This document shows, in pieces, positions 1 to 7,208 of a stretch of 13,037 bases of DNA. Below the pieces are notes generated by a model that had not been told where the DNA came from, made no database searches, and saw nothing but the letters and a program-made list of their open reading frames with translations. A program made the position numbers and the translations under genes. This DNA comes from CAZFHL01 sp964519145. GTDB lineage: Bacteria > Patescibacteriota > Minisyncoccia > Phycocordibacterales > WO2-35-19. The stretch spans positions 1 to 13,037 of the forward strand of contig CAZFHL010000015.1 in the NCBI GenBank assembly GCA_964519145.1, read 5' to 3'. Position 1 is the stretch's first letter; every line of letters starts with the position of its first letter.

Positions 1-69
1 GGAATTTTTTAGCAAAAAAATATCCGTGCACAGGAATACTAGTACCCGAAAAAAGGTTACGCAAGAAGT

Positions 70-1773
70 CTATTTAACATATTCTGGCGTATTTAAAATA
101 ATCCAATCAATAACTTCTCTCATTACAAATGTAGCCCCTGTTAAATTTTTGACAGGCCCTTTTTCCATAACAACAACAAAAGCGTATTTAGGTTTTTCAT
201 AAGGAAAAAACCCGATGACCCAAGAATTTACAAATTGTTTTTTTAAACCGAGTTCAGCTGTACCTGTTTTGGCAGCAATTTCCAAACCTTCTATATCTAG
301 ACCTTTTGCTGTACCTTCTTTTACAGCAAGTCTCATACCTTCTTTTACAATTTTAAAATTATCGATAGAACCTTTTATCTTTTGTCCATCTATTTTTGTA
401 GAAGTAGCTGTGAAGATAATAGATGGTGTTTTCAATATACCACCATTGGCTAATGCGGAAACAGCAACCAAGGCTTGAATAGGAGTAATTTGCATACCAT
501 ACTGACCAATAGCCGTATTATATGTGTCACCGACTCTCCATATATCTTTAAAATTTTCTTCTTTCCATGAAGGATCTGGTATCACACCCTTGCCTTCTTT
601 TGTATAATCAAAAGCAGTCTGCTTTGTAAAACCAAACATTTCTAAATATTTTTTAATATTATTTATTCCAAGACCTTTTTGTTCATTAAAACCTCCCCCG
701 ATTTGATAAAAATAGACATCACTTGAAACAGCAATCGCTTTTCTCATATCAGTTGCACCATGAGCTTTCCAATCTTTAAAAATAGTAGGTTTATCTTTAT
801 CATATTTATTCGGTATAACCAAAGATCCTGTGCTGACTATTTCTTTTTCAGGACTAATTACTTTTTCTTCTAAAGCAGAAAAAGCCACAAAAGGTTTTAT
901 TATTGATCCAGGTGTATAAAGACCAGACAAAAATCTATTTAAAAATGGATTATTTTTATCTTGATAATAACCATTTATAATATTTTTATCGGAGCCTTCG
1001 GTCATTAGATTTGAATCATATTCAGGAAAACTTGTCATAGCCAATATTTCTCCAGAATGAATGTCCATGATTGCCCCTGCACCTCCTTCAAAATTAACCT
1101 TATTTGATAAATTTTTTATAGAATCATACAATTTATTTTGGACTCTACTATCAATAGACACGGCAACATCTTCACCTTTTTTAGGTAAATTTATTATATT
1201 TTTTGATATTACTTCTCCCGATACAGAGACTTCGCTTAACTCAATACCATTTTTTCCAGCAAGTATCTCGTTTAAATACAATTCTAAACCATCTTTTGGA
1301 ATAAAATCTTTTTCATAATAAAAACCGTACTTATCTTTTGCTGGATATTTTATAAAACCCAAAAGATGTCCAAATCCCTCCATATTTATATATTTTCTTT
1401 TTGGTAAATACTGATTTTCTAATCCAATATCATTATGTGCCAACATATTACCCTCTCTACTAAATATAATGCCTCTAGGTGCAAAAATAGCAGTCTGTCT
1501 TAATTTATTATTTTCACTTATTTCTTTATATTTTTTATTATTTATTATTTGTAAATCCCAAAATCTATATAAAAACATACAAACAACTAATATAAAAAAA
1601 ATACTTAAAATATAAAAAACTAAATTTGATATTGGCTTTTCCATTCTGCCTTCAAATTGATACTCATTGAAATTTGGTAAATTTTTAGAATCTAAAAATA
1701 CCAAATCTGGATCTATATCTTCATATCTCTTTCTTTTAATTTTATTTAATAATCTATTTAATATAAAAAACAT
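70..1773 (-). CDS. mrdA: Penicillin-binding protein 2 (peptidoglycan transpeptidase)
   Basis: This is a class B penicillin-binding protein that cross-links peptidoglycan stem peptides during cell elongation, anchored in the cytoplasmic membrane with its catalytic part outside. The 567-residue protein has a short cytoplasmic N-terminus and one membrane segment at about 49-70. A dimerisation or pedestal region follows, starting at PRGIIFSREG (99-108) and including GLELYLNEIL near 162-171. The transpeptidase domain carries all three active-site motifs: S290-I-I-K293 (nucleophile serine), S350-S-D352 (the SxN/SxD motif) and K502-T-G504. Length is near the family's usual 570-640. The ATG at 1773 lies 4 bases after the mreD-like stop, so it is the last visible gene of the mreBCD-mrdA unit. 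It ends in TAG. The SxD form fits PBP2 rather than PBP3/FtsI, and the mre neighbours agree. rodA, the usual partner, is not visible and may lie beyond the window edge. Confidence 0.95.
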   Translation of the reverse strand: MFFILNRLLNKIKRKRYEDIDPDLVFLDSKNLPNFNEYQFEGRMEKPISNLVFYILSIFFILVVCMFLYRFWDLQIINNKKYKEISENNKLRQTAIFAPRGIIFSREGNMLAHNDIGLENQYLPKRKYINMEGFGHLLGFIKYPAKDKYGFYYEKDFIPKDGLELYLNEILAGKNGIELSEVSVSGEVISKNIINLPKKGEDVAVSIDSRVQNKLYDSIKNLSNKVNFEGGAGAIMDIHSGEILAMTSFPEYDSNLMTEGSDKNIINGYYQDKNNPFLNRFLSGLYTPGSIIKPFVAFSALEEKVISPEKEIVSTGSLVIPNKYDKDKPTIFKDWKAHGATDMRKAIAVSSDVYFYQIGGGFNEQKGLGINNIKKYLEMFGFTKQTAFDYTKEGKGVIPDPSWKEENFKDIWRVGDTYNTAIGQYGMQITPIQALVAVSALANGGILKTPSIIFTATSTKIDGQKIKGSIDNFKIVKEGMRLAVKEGTAKGLDIEGLEIAAKTGTAELGLKKQFVNSWVIGFFPYEKPKYAFVVVMEKGPVKNLTGATFVMREVIDWIILNTPEYVK

Positions 1774-1777
1774 AAAT

Positions 1778-2035
1778 TTACCAATTTAACATACCGCCAA
1801 AAATTTTAGAAAAGACAAACAAAACTAATCCAAATATTAGAAATATGTTTTCAATAAATACATTATTACTAATAAAAAACAATTCGTCTAAAAAAATAGC
1901 TACAAAAAGTATTTCATAAGCAGATTTAGTAAAATAAAAATATATCAAAGCTAATGGCAAAAAAAGCCACCAAGTAAAAACAATCGGCAACAAAATGACT
2001 GACATTAAAAAAAATATTCTTTTAAATTTATTCAT
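1778..2035 (-). CDS. mreD: Short MreD-like membrane protein
   Basis: This is an 85-residue, strongly hydrophobic protein in the mreD position between mreC and mrdA. Its start overlaps the mreC stop as ATGA, a sign of translational coupling. Three to four membrane segments can be drawn, at about 5-20, 21-36, 40-56 and 60-80, joined by very short loops. MreD proteins are usually about 160 residues with five or more segments, so this is about half the expected size. The assignment to MreD, the integral membrane part of the elongation complex with MreB, MreC, RodA and PBP2, rests on position, size class and hydrophobicity, not on a recognised motif. No frameshift remnant is evident: the next gene begins 4 bases after the stop. 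It could be a reduced MreD or an unrelated small membrane protein that replaced it. Confidence 0.65.
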   Translation of the reverse strand: MNKFKRIFFLMSVILLPIVFTWWLFLPLALIYFYFTKSAYEILFVAIFLDELFFISNNVFIENIFLIFGLVLFVFSKIFGGMLNW

Positions 2036-2817
2036 TCTAATTTCTTTATAAATATAGTGTTTATGTTATTTATAGAAATCGGTATTCCAAATACGACATT
2101 TTTAAAACCAGATGATTTATCTTCTTCAATAGAAAGCACTTTACCTATCATATAAATCCTACTCCCAGTTGACATAAGCAAGTCATCTTGGTTAATATCA
2201 AAATCAATAGGTAATTTTGTTCTCATACCAAAACCACCAATACCTTCTACTTCTATCTGCTCATTTGTCCTCGCAATAAAACCATTTGAAACAATTTTTG
2301 GAAAAGAATTTAAAGTTATTACAGAACTCTGACCTCTCACTTCTACCACTCTACCAACAGCAACCCTATTAGAAACAAGAGCCATATCACCAAAAGAAAT
2401 TCCATAATCATTGCCTTTATTTACAATAATAGAATCATAGGAAATTTGTGGTGGTTTTATGATAATTGAAGTTGCTATATAATTACCCTCAGGCCTTAAA
2501 TTTAAATCATTTCTCAATTTCTGATTTTCTATCTTAAGAGTATTATCATCAAAAATATCTATCTTAATATTTTCTAAATCTATTTTCAGTTTCTCATTTT
2601 CTAAAATCAATTTATGTTTAGAAGAAAAAATACTATTTATAAAATTATTTTCATAAAAATGATTCCCTATACTAGCAAACACTTCAGTTTTATTTATTAA
2701 AACATTTTTTGGATAATCCCAAACAAAAAAAATAATAACTACTAATAAAAAACATAATATCTTGTAATTATTTTTTAGAAAATTTTTTTTATTAGAATGT
2801 TTTATTAGATATATCAT
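2032..2817 (-). CDS. mreC: Rod shape-determining protein MreC
   Basis: MreC is a bitopic membrane protein that links cytoplasmic MreB to the periplasmic PBP2 machinery. The 261-residue product has a basic N-terminus and one membrane segment at about 18-34. A charged helical stretch at about 67-108 fits the family's dimerisation coiled coil. The C-terminal beta-rich core runs from about 110 to 260 and includes YDSIIVNKGNDYGISFGDMA (127-146), the family's usual region before the conserved VG-V turn. The only ATG lies 26 bases inside the 3' end of mreB, and the gene ends in TGA overlapping the mreD-like ATG, so mreB, mreC and mreD are physically interlocked. Length is in the normal range (about 250-300). 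That TGA stop also argues against recoding of UGA in this organism. Confidence 0.93.
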   Translation of the reverse strand: MIYLIKHSNKKNFLKNNYKILCFLLVVIIFFVWDYPKNVLINKTEVFASIGNHFYENNFINSIFSSKHKLILENEKLKIDLENIKIDIFDDNTLKIENQKLRNDLNLRPEGNYIATSIIIKPPQISYDSIIVNKGNDYGISFGDMALVSNRVAVGRVVEVRGQSSVITLNSFPKIVSNGFIARTNEQIEVEGIGGFGMRTKLPIDFDINQDDLLMSTGSRIYMIGKVLSIEEDKSSGFKNVVFGIPISINNINTIFIKKLE

Positions 2818-3871
2818 TATCTTCTTTTATTAAGACATCTTTAAAAATATCAAACTTTTCGAGTATTATACCTGTCCCTCTCACAACAGCAGTGAGTGGA
2901 CTATCTGCCACATATATAGGCATTTTTATTTCTTCTTCTAAAATCTGTACCAAACCTTTTATTAAAGCCCCTCCACCCGCTAAATAAATCCCCCTGTGCA
3001 TAATATCAGAAAGTATTTCAGGAGGTGTAATCTCTAGCACTTCTTTTATAGAACCAACCAACCTTTCAACAGAATTAGAAATAGCATCTCTTATATCAGA
3101 ATCAGTAATGATAACTTCCTTAGGTAACCCTGTAATTAAATCTCTACCTCTAGCTTTTATCTCCATTGGGGCATCAGTAGAAAGTAAAGACATCGTACCA
3201 ATTTTAATATTTTCAGCAGTCTTCTCTCCTATTATTATTTTTAATTCACTTCTTATATAAGATATAATATCGTTATTAAACTTATCACCAGCAATTCTAA
3301 TATTTTTACTACTAACAACGCCTCCAAGAGATATAACAGCTATATCAGTAGTTCCGCCTCCTATATCAATCACCATATTACCAACAGGATCTTTTACAGG
3401 TAAATGCATACCTATTGCTGCGGCCATAGGCTCTTCTACAATATGAACTTCACTTGCTCCAGCGTTTAATGTTGCATCTCTTACTGCTCTAGTTTCTACA
3501 TTTGTAATACAAGAAGGCACACCTACCACAACCCTCGGACCTAAAATCTTTTTAGAAATATTTTGTGCTTTATTTAAAAGATAATGTATCATTTCTTCTG
3601 TCACTTCAAAATCAGATATGACACCCTCAATTATTGGTCTTACAGCTATGATATGAGGAGGGGTCCTGCCCAGCATGTTTTTAGCTTCTGTCCCAACGGC
3701 CACAACCTGACCAGTTTTTTGATTGATAGCCACTACAGATGGTTCATTTATAATAATTCCTTTACCTTTCACATAAACAAGAGTATTCGCAGTACCCAAA
3801 TCAATACCGATATCGTTTCTCAAAAATCTATCAATCTTTTCTATTTTGTCTTTTATTTTTTCAATCATCAT
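2792..3871 (-). CDS. mreB: Rod shape-determining protein MreB (bacterial actin)
   Basis: MreB is an actin-like ATPase that forms short membrane-bound filaments guiding lateral cell-wall synthesis. The 359-residue protein shows the actin-fold motifs in order: phosphate-1 loop IGIDLGTANT (21-30), the VEEPMAAAIG region (145-154), phosphate-2 DIGGGTTD (169-176) and adenosine motif LAGGGALI (297-304). The N-terminal stretch 2-18 has alternating charged and hydrophobic residues and could be the amphipathic membrane-binding helix used by many MreBs. Tandem ATGs at 3871 and 3868 leave a one-residue ambiguity. No Shine-Dalgarno sequence is visible. A weak promoter (TTTCGT, 17 bases, TAGATT with an upstream TG) could start transcription about 25 bases upstream. 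The gene follows a 231-base gap that contains a structured repeat element, so it probably starts a unit separate from dnaK. It overlaps mreC by 26 bases. Confidence 0.96.
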   Translation of the reverse strand: MMIEKIKDKIEKIDRFLRNDIGIDLGTANTLVYVKGKGIIINEPSVVAINQKTGQVVAVGTEAKNMLGRTPPHIIAVRPIIEGVISDFEVTEEMIHYLLNKAQNISKKILGPRVVVGVPSCITNVETRAVRDATLNAGASEVHIVEEPMAAAIGMHLPVKDPVGNMVIDIGGGTTDIAVISLGGVVSSKNIRIAGDKFNNDIISYIRSELKIIIGEKTAENIKIGTMSLLSTDAPMEIKARGRDLITGLPKEVIITDSDIRDAISNSVERLVGSIKEVLEITPPEILSDIMHRGIYLAGGGALIKGLVQILEEEIKMPIYVADSPLTAVVRGTGIILEKFDIFKDVLIKEDNDISNKTF

Positions 3872-3954
3872 AGAGTTAATCTACCACAAATCATTAAACA
3901 ACGAAAAACACACTATCCACAACTAAAAATTTTTGGAACAAACATTTCAGCAGA

Positions 3955-4089
3955 CCTCTCTCAAAAGTCGTCGCAAGTGTAGTTTTTGATAGACTTGCGC
4001 AAGTCTGACTGAGACGAGCATAGCAAAAAATCAGCAGATTTTTATGCGTGTCTAGCAAAAATTATACTAAGAAAGACTTTTGGGAGAGG
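3955..4089. repeat. 135-bp structured intergenic element with 15-bp terminal inverted repeats
   Basis: The element lies between the dnaK stop and the mreB start. Its ends are CCTCTCTCAAAAGTC (3955-3969) and GACTTTTGGGAGAGG (4075-4089), inverted copies with one mismatch that would be a G-U pair in RNA. Inside are CGCAAGT (3972-3978), which can pair with ACTTGCG (3993-3999); the perfect palindrome AGACTTGCGCAAGTCT (3991-4006); and a longer hairpin. That hairpin pairs AGAC/GTCT (4012-4015 with 4050-4053), GCAT/ATGC (4018-4021 with 4044-4047) and AAAAATC/GATTTTT (4026-4032 with 4037-4043), closed by an AGCA loop. No open frame of note and no target-site duplication are visible. It resembles a miniature inverted-repeat or palindromic element. 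A structured untranslated RNA of the dnaK or mreB transcript is the alternative. Confidence 0.7.
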
Positions 4090-4102
4090 CTTAATTATTG
4101 TC

Positions 4103-5977
4103 TTAATCTTTATTTTCTTCTGTCTTATTTTCTTCGGTTTCTGGTTTGTTTTCTTTTGTGTCAGTATTTGCTTGATTATTTTTTGACATAGCATATCCAA
4201 TTTTTTGCATCTCTATAGAAAGAGCCTCTGTATTTTTCTTGATTGTTTCTAAATCATCACTGTCTTTAACTTTCTTTAAATCTTCAATTTTAGCATTAAC
4301 ATTATTTTTAATATCGTCTTCTATTTTACCTTCTGCATCTTTAAGAGACTTTTCAGCTGTATAAATCATTTGTTCTGCAATATTTTTTGCTTCTACTATT
4401 TCTTTTTTTCTAGCATCATCACTTGCATGAATTTCTGCGTCTTTTTTCATTTTTTCTATATCTTCTTTTGAAAGACCGGAGCTTCCCTCTATTTTTATAG
4501 ATTGCTCTTTGCCAGATGATTTATCTTTTGCTTTTACATTTAGAATACCATTTGCGTCTATATCAAATGTTACCTCAACCTGAGGCACACCTCTAGGAGA
4601 AGGCGGTATACCATCCAAAATGAATCTACCCAAAGTTCTATTATCTGTAGCCAAAGCTCTCTCCCCTTGTACTACATGTATTTCTACGCTTGTCTGGTTG
4701 TCAGAAGCTGTAGAAAAGACTTGGGACCTTGAAGCAGGAATAGTTGTATTTCGCTCTATAAGCTTCGTGGCCACACTTCCCATTGTTTCTATGCCCAAAG
4801 ACAGAGGTATAACATCCAAAAGCAATATATCTTTTACATCTCCTGCAATAATACCTCCTTGTATAGCTGCCCCTAAAGCCACTACTTCATCTGGATTTAT
4901 ACTCTTATTTGGCTCTTTTTTGAAAAACTTTTTAACTTCTTCTATTATTTTTGGCATTCTTGTTTGCCCTCCTACAAGCACAATTTCATCTATATTTTCA
5001 ACTTTAAATGGAGAAGACTCTATTGCCCTTTTTGTGATTTCTATTGATTTTTGTATAAACTCATCCGCAATCTCTTCAAGTTTAGCTCTATTCATTTTTA
5101 TAAGTAAGTGTCTAGGTCCAGAAGAATCTGAAGTAATAAATGGAATATTTATTTCGGTATCCATAGCACTTGAAAGTTCAATCTTTGCTTTTTCTGCGGC
5201 CTCATCTAGTCTTTGCAAGGCCAATGAATCTTTTGTTATATCTATACCACTTTCCTTTTTAAATTCATCTGCCAAATATCTAATTATTTTTTGATCTATA
5301 TCTTTTCCACCCAAATGACTATCACCATCTGTTGATTTAACTTCAACCACATCATCTCCTACTTCTAATATGGATATATCGAAAGTTCCACCTCCAAAAT
5401 CAAAAACTGCTATTTTTTCATCTTTCTTTTTATTAAAACCATACGCAAGAGCTGCTGCTGTAGGTTCATTTATAATCCTCTTTACATCAAGTCCTGCAAT
5501 TTGACCTGCGTCTTTTGTAGCTTTCCTTTGAGCGTCATTAAAGTAAGCAGGTACAGTGATGATTGCTTCTGTTATTTTTTCTCCCAATTTTGCTTCAGTA
5601 TCTGCCTTTATTTTTGAAAGGATCATGGCAGAAATTTCTTCTGGTCTGTATTGTTTATCGCTAATTTTTACATTTATACCACCTGTATCTGATTTTGAAA
5701 TTTCAAAAGGCACAGTATCTTTTTCTTTTTGTACTGCATCTTCACTAAAATCATGTCCGATAAATCTTTTGATACCGAAAACAGTATTTTTTGGATTTGT
5801 CACTGCTTGTCTTTTTGCCAAAAGCCCAACCAATCTTTCTCCTGTTTTTGATATTGCTACAATGGAAGGAGTAGTCCTTGCTCCTTCACTATTTTCTATT
5901 ATTTTTGGATTGCCAGATTCCATTACGGCAACCGCTGAATTTGTTGTTCCTAAATCTATACCAATTATTTTTGCCAT
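4103..5977 (-). CDS. dnaK: Molecular chaperone DnaK (Hsp70)
   Basis: This is the ATP-dependent cytoplasmic chaperone that binds exposed hydrophobic peptides, working with DnaJ and GrpE. The 624-residue protein has the whole Hsp70 layout. The nucleotide-binding domain carries IGIDLGTTNS (5-14), VPAYFNDAQR (142-151), VFDFGGGTFD (191-200) and VLVGGQTRMP (333-342). The hydrophobic interdomain linker VKDILLLDV lies at 381-389, followed by the substrate-binding beta domain to about 500 and a helical lid. The tail beyond about 600 is rich in Asn, Thr, Lys and Glu, and ends ENKD. Start and length match the family. grpE lies 90 bases upstream, and a TATAAT box (6018-6023) in that gap could give dnaK its own promoter. 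No Shine-Dalgarno sequence is seen. dnaJ is not in the window. Confidence 0.98.
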   Translation of the reverse strand: MAKIIGIDLGTTNSAVAVMESGNPKIIENSEGARTTPSIVAISKTGERLVGLLAKRQAVTNPKNTVFGIKRFIGHDFSEDAVQKEKDTVPFEISKSDTGGINVKISDKQYRPEEISAMILSKIKADTEAKLGEKITEAIITVPAYFNDAQRKATKDAGQIAGLDVKRIINEPTAAALAYGFNKKKDEKIAVFDFGGGTFDISILEVGDDVVEVKSTDGDSHLGGKDIDQKIIRYLADEFKKESGIDITKDSLALQRLDEAAEKAKIELSSAMDTEINIPFITSDSSGPRHLLIKMNRAKLEEIADEFIQKSIEITKRAIESSPFKVENIDEIVLVGGQTRMPKIIEEVKKFFKKEPNKSINPDEVVALGAAIQGGIIAGDVKDILLLDVIPLSLGIETMGSVATKLIERNTTIPASRSQVFSTASDNQTSVEIHVVQGERALATDNRTLGRFILDGIPPSPRGVPQVEVTFDIDANGILNVKAKDKSSGKEQSIKIEGSSGLSKEDIEKMKKDAEIHASDDARKKEIVEAKNIAEQMIYTAEKSLKDAEGKIEDDIKNNVNAKIEDLKKVKDSDDLETIKKNTEALSIEMQKIGYAMSKNNQANTDTKENKPETEENKTEENKD

Positions 5978-6017
5978 AGTGTTTTTAATTAATTAATAAT
6001 TTAATTTTTGCATATAA

Positions 6018-6023
6018 ATTATA
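6018..6023 (-). promoter_or_regulatory. Possible -10 box upstream of dnaK
   Basis: A perfect TATAAT on the minus strand lies 40 bases before the dnaK ATG, in the grpE-dnaK gap. No good -35 hexamer sits at 16-18 bases; the stretch there is an A8 run followed by a GA repeat. A TTGACT (6056-6061) is too far upstream at 32 bases. It could be a secondary promoter or a chance box in AT-rich sequence. Confidence 0.35.
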
Positions 6024-6067
6024 CCTCTCTCTCTTTTTTTTGTGTACTTGTCTTTAGTCAAAATAAA

Positions 6068-6655
6068 TTACCCATCTATTTCTCTCACTTTTACTTTTGT
6101 AGGTCTGATTATTGTGTCATTTATTTTATAGCCACTTTGTATAACTTCCAAAATTTTACCATTCTTATCTGGCTCATTTATTTTAATCATTTCTATAGCT
6201 TCATCTCTACGGATATCAAAATCTTCATTTATCGGATAAAGTTTTTGTAATCCGTTTTGTTCTAAAATAGAAAAAAGCTGATTGCTTAAATATTCTATAC
6301 CAACTCTCCAGTTTTGATCTACCTTCTCCCACACTTCTTTGTTTTTCATAGCAGATTCAAACCCATCTAAAATCGGTATGAATTCTTCTATCAAATTTTT
6401 ATTTGCATATTTTACAAAATCTTTTTTTTCTTCCTCAAACCTCTTTCTTAAATTTACTCCATCCGCTCTTTCTTTTTGCCAACCAAGCAAATATTCATTT
6501 TTTTCTTCTTCTAATTTTTTAATTTTTGCTTTCAATTTTTGGATTGTATTTTTGGAATTCGACAAAAGAGATTCCCCATCAGAATCTAGCTCATCAAAAG
6601 AGACATCATCTATCACCTCTTCCTCATTATTTATTTGTTTATCATCATCTTGCAT
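6068..6655 (-). CDS. grpE: Nucleotide exchange factor GrpE
   Basis: GrpE releases ADP from DnaK and so resets the Hsp70 cycle in the cytoplasm. The 195-residue protein begins with an acidic, probably disordered tail (1-35). A long charged helix follows at about 37-90, the dimerisation stalk. The C-terminal part carries the family's signatures FDIRRDEAIEMI (146-157) and the VIQSGYKINDTIIRP segment (171-185), which contact the DnaK ATPase domain. Length is normal for bacteria (about 170-200). It lies 90 bases before dnaK on the same strand, the expected partner. The ATG at 6655 has no Shine-Dalgarno sequence, and a TATAAT at 6676-6681 would give a leader of only about 14 bases. No CIRCE inverted repeat for the HrcA repressor and no hrcA gene are visible, so heat-shock control, if any, works another way. 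Confidence 0.95.
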   Translation of the reverse strand: MQDDDKQINNEEEVIDDVSFDELDSDGESLLSNSKNTIQKLKAKIKKLEEEKNEYLLGWQKERADGVNLRKRFEEEKKDFVKYANKNLIEEFIPILDGFESAMKNKEVWEKVDQNWRVGIEYLSNQLFSILEQNGLQKLYPINEDFDIRRDEAIEMIKINEPDKNGKILEVIQSGYKINDTIIRPTKVKVREIDG

Positions 6656-6675
6656 ATTTTATTTAAATTAAAATC

Positions 6676-6702
6676 ATTATAAAAACCAAAAAACTTTTTC
6701 AA
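6676..6702 (-). promoter_or_regulatory. Probable promoter of grpE-dnaK
   Basis: Minus-strand TTGAAA (6697-6702) and a perfect TATAAT (6676-6681) are separated by 15 bases; shifting the -35 by one base to TTTGAA gives 16. The likely start point is about 14 bases before the grpE ATG. The spacer is slightly short, but the position fits and nothing better is nearby. Confidence 0.5.
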
Positions 6703-6749
6703 AATTTCATATTAAAGGACTTTTGAAATAACTTTATCATTCAAACTAA

Positions 6750-6777
6750 ATTGTACTAATTTTTAAAGGAAAATCAA
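6750..6777 (-). promoter_or_regulatory. Possible upstream promoter for grpE
   Basis: Minus-strand TTGATT (6772-6777) is followed after 16 bases by TACAAT (6750-6755). It begins just past the orphan gene's terminator and would give grpE a leader of about 90 bases that includes one CAAAAGTC motif. Both hexamers depart from consensus in AT-rich sequence, so this is a weak call. Confidence 0.25.
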
Positions 6778-6810
6778 CAACAAAAACAGCGGCGAAATTT
6801 AATTCGCCGC
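6775..6810 (-). terminator. Rho-independent terminator after the orphan gene
   Basis: A perfect 8-bp G+C-rich stem, GCGGCGAA (6789-6796) with TTCGCCGC (6803-6810), closes a 6-base loop. On the minus strand it is followed by TGTTTTTGTTGTTG. It begins 22 bases past the stop codon of the 103-residue gene, and serves that gene alone. Confidence 0.85.
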
Positions 6811-6832
6811 CATTAGATCAATTACTTATTTA

Positions 6833-7144
6833 TTAAACAAGAAAGACGAGTGTTCCTCTTGAAGTATATACTTCCTGTCCCTCAAGTTTGACTTCCCAGA
6901 CATTCGGAGAAATCTCTTGGATAGTCCCGAAGAAACGCTCTCTGTTTATGAAAGCCGTATTAAGACGGACACAAAAATTCTTGCCACAATCTTCAAAATA
7001 AAACTTCAATCCGTCTTGGTGTCCATAATAAACAGGGTTTTCTTTTTGGGTCATTCCAAGTGGAATAGCTCTTATTAAACTATCCACAGCATGATAAACC
7101 CAACTCTGCACACTTCTGTCCGAACAATCTTCAATTCTCATCAT
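6833..7144 (-). CDS. Orphan protein of unknown function, 103 residues
   Basis: I do not recognise this protein. From the ATG at 7144 it has 103 residues. An N-terminal helix-prone part is rich in charged and aromatic residues (11-31, with SVQSWVYHAV at 11-20). Alternating hydrophobic and polar segments to the end (FEDCGKNFCVRL at 50-61, the NVWEVKLEGQEVY stretch at 81-93, closing TLVFLV) suggest a small beta-rich fold. Cysteines are at 7, 53 and 58. No signal peptide or membrane segment is seen, so it is probably cytoplasmic. The start is fixed by AGGAGGA six bases upstream; a longer in-frame GTG at 7189 lies inside the promoter and would not be transcribed. It stands alone between rpsI and grpE with its own promoter, ribosome binding site and terminator. 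G+C is about 43% in the two 60-base stretches I counted, well above its neighbours. Transfer or a cassette origin is plausible. Confidence 0.8.
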   Translation of the reverse strand: MMRIEDCSDRSVQSWVYHAVDSLIRAIPLGMTQKENPVYYGHQDGLKFYFEDCGKNFCVRLNTAFINRERFFGTIQEISPNVWEVKLEGQEVYTSRGTLVFLV

Positions 7145-7150
7145 ACTTAA

Positions 7151-7157
7151 TCCTCCT
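7151..7157 (-). promoter_or_regulatory. Strong Shine-Dalgarno site of the orphan gene
   Basis: Minus-strand AGGAGGA lies six bases before the ATG at 7144. It is the only strong, well-placed Shine-Dalgarno site I find before a gene start in the window, and it decides the start codon. Confidence 0.9.
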
Positions 7158-7179
7158 AAAAAAATTTGATTCCTGTTGC

Positions 7180-7208
7180 ATTTTATCACAATATAAATAT
7201 TTAGTCAA
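7180..7208 (-). promoter_or_regulatory. Sigma-70-type promoter of the orphan gene
   Basis: Minus-strand TTGACT (7203-7208), a 17-base spacer and TAAAAT (7180-7185) make a near-consensus promoter. A TG one base before the -10 box adds an extended -10 element. Predicted transcription starts near 7173, giving a leader of about 30 bases that contains the Shine-Dalgarno site. Confidence 0.85.

Noticed and set aside
1..69. Open frames on the minus strand at the left edge, where rodA might begin
   Set aside because: No ATG with a supporting signal is present, and 69 bases are too few to identify a gene.
70..2035. Possible UGA recoding, as in some CPR lineages
   Set aside because: All genes read intact with the standard code, stops are mostly TAA, and mreC uses TGA as a real stop overlapping the mreD-like start.
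3912..3920. DnaA-box-like CTATCCACA upstream of mreB, and another, TTTTCCACA, on the minus strand at 13021-13029
   Set aside because: Single isolated copies in AT-rich DNA with no cluster, no dnaA or dnaN gene nearby and no unwinding element; not enough for an origin.
4026..4043. AAAAATC/GATTTTT hairpin as the dnaK terminator
   Set aside because: The stem is only A-T rich with 7 pairs and a bulged base; it fits better as part of the larger structured element.
4620..5294. Long open frame on the plus strand opposite dnaK
   Set aside because: It is the antisense shadow of a full-length, motif-complete dnaK and encodes a hydrophobic, serine-rich sequence with no recognisable domain.
6011..6060. 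TTGACT (6056-6061) as the -35 box for the TATAAT before dnaK
   Set aside because: The spacing is 32 bases, far from the 16-18 needed.
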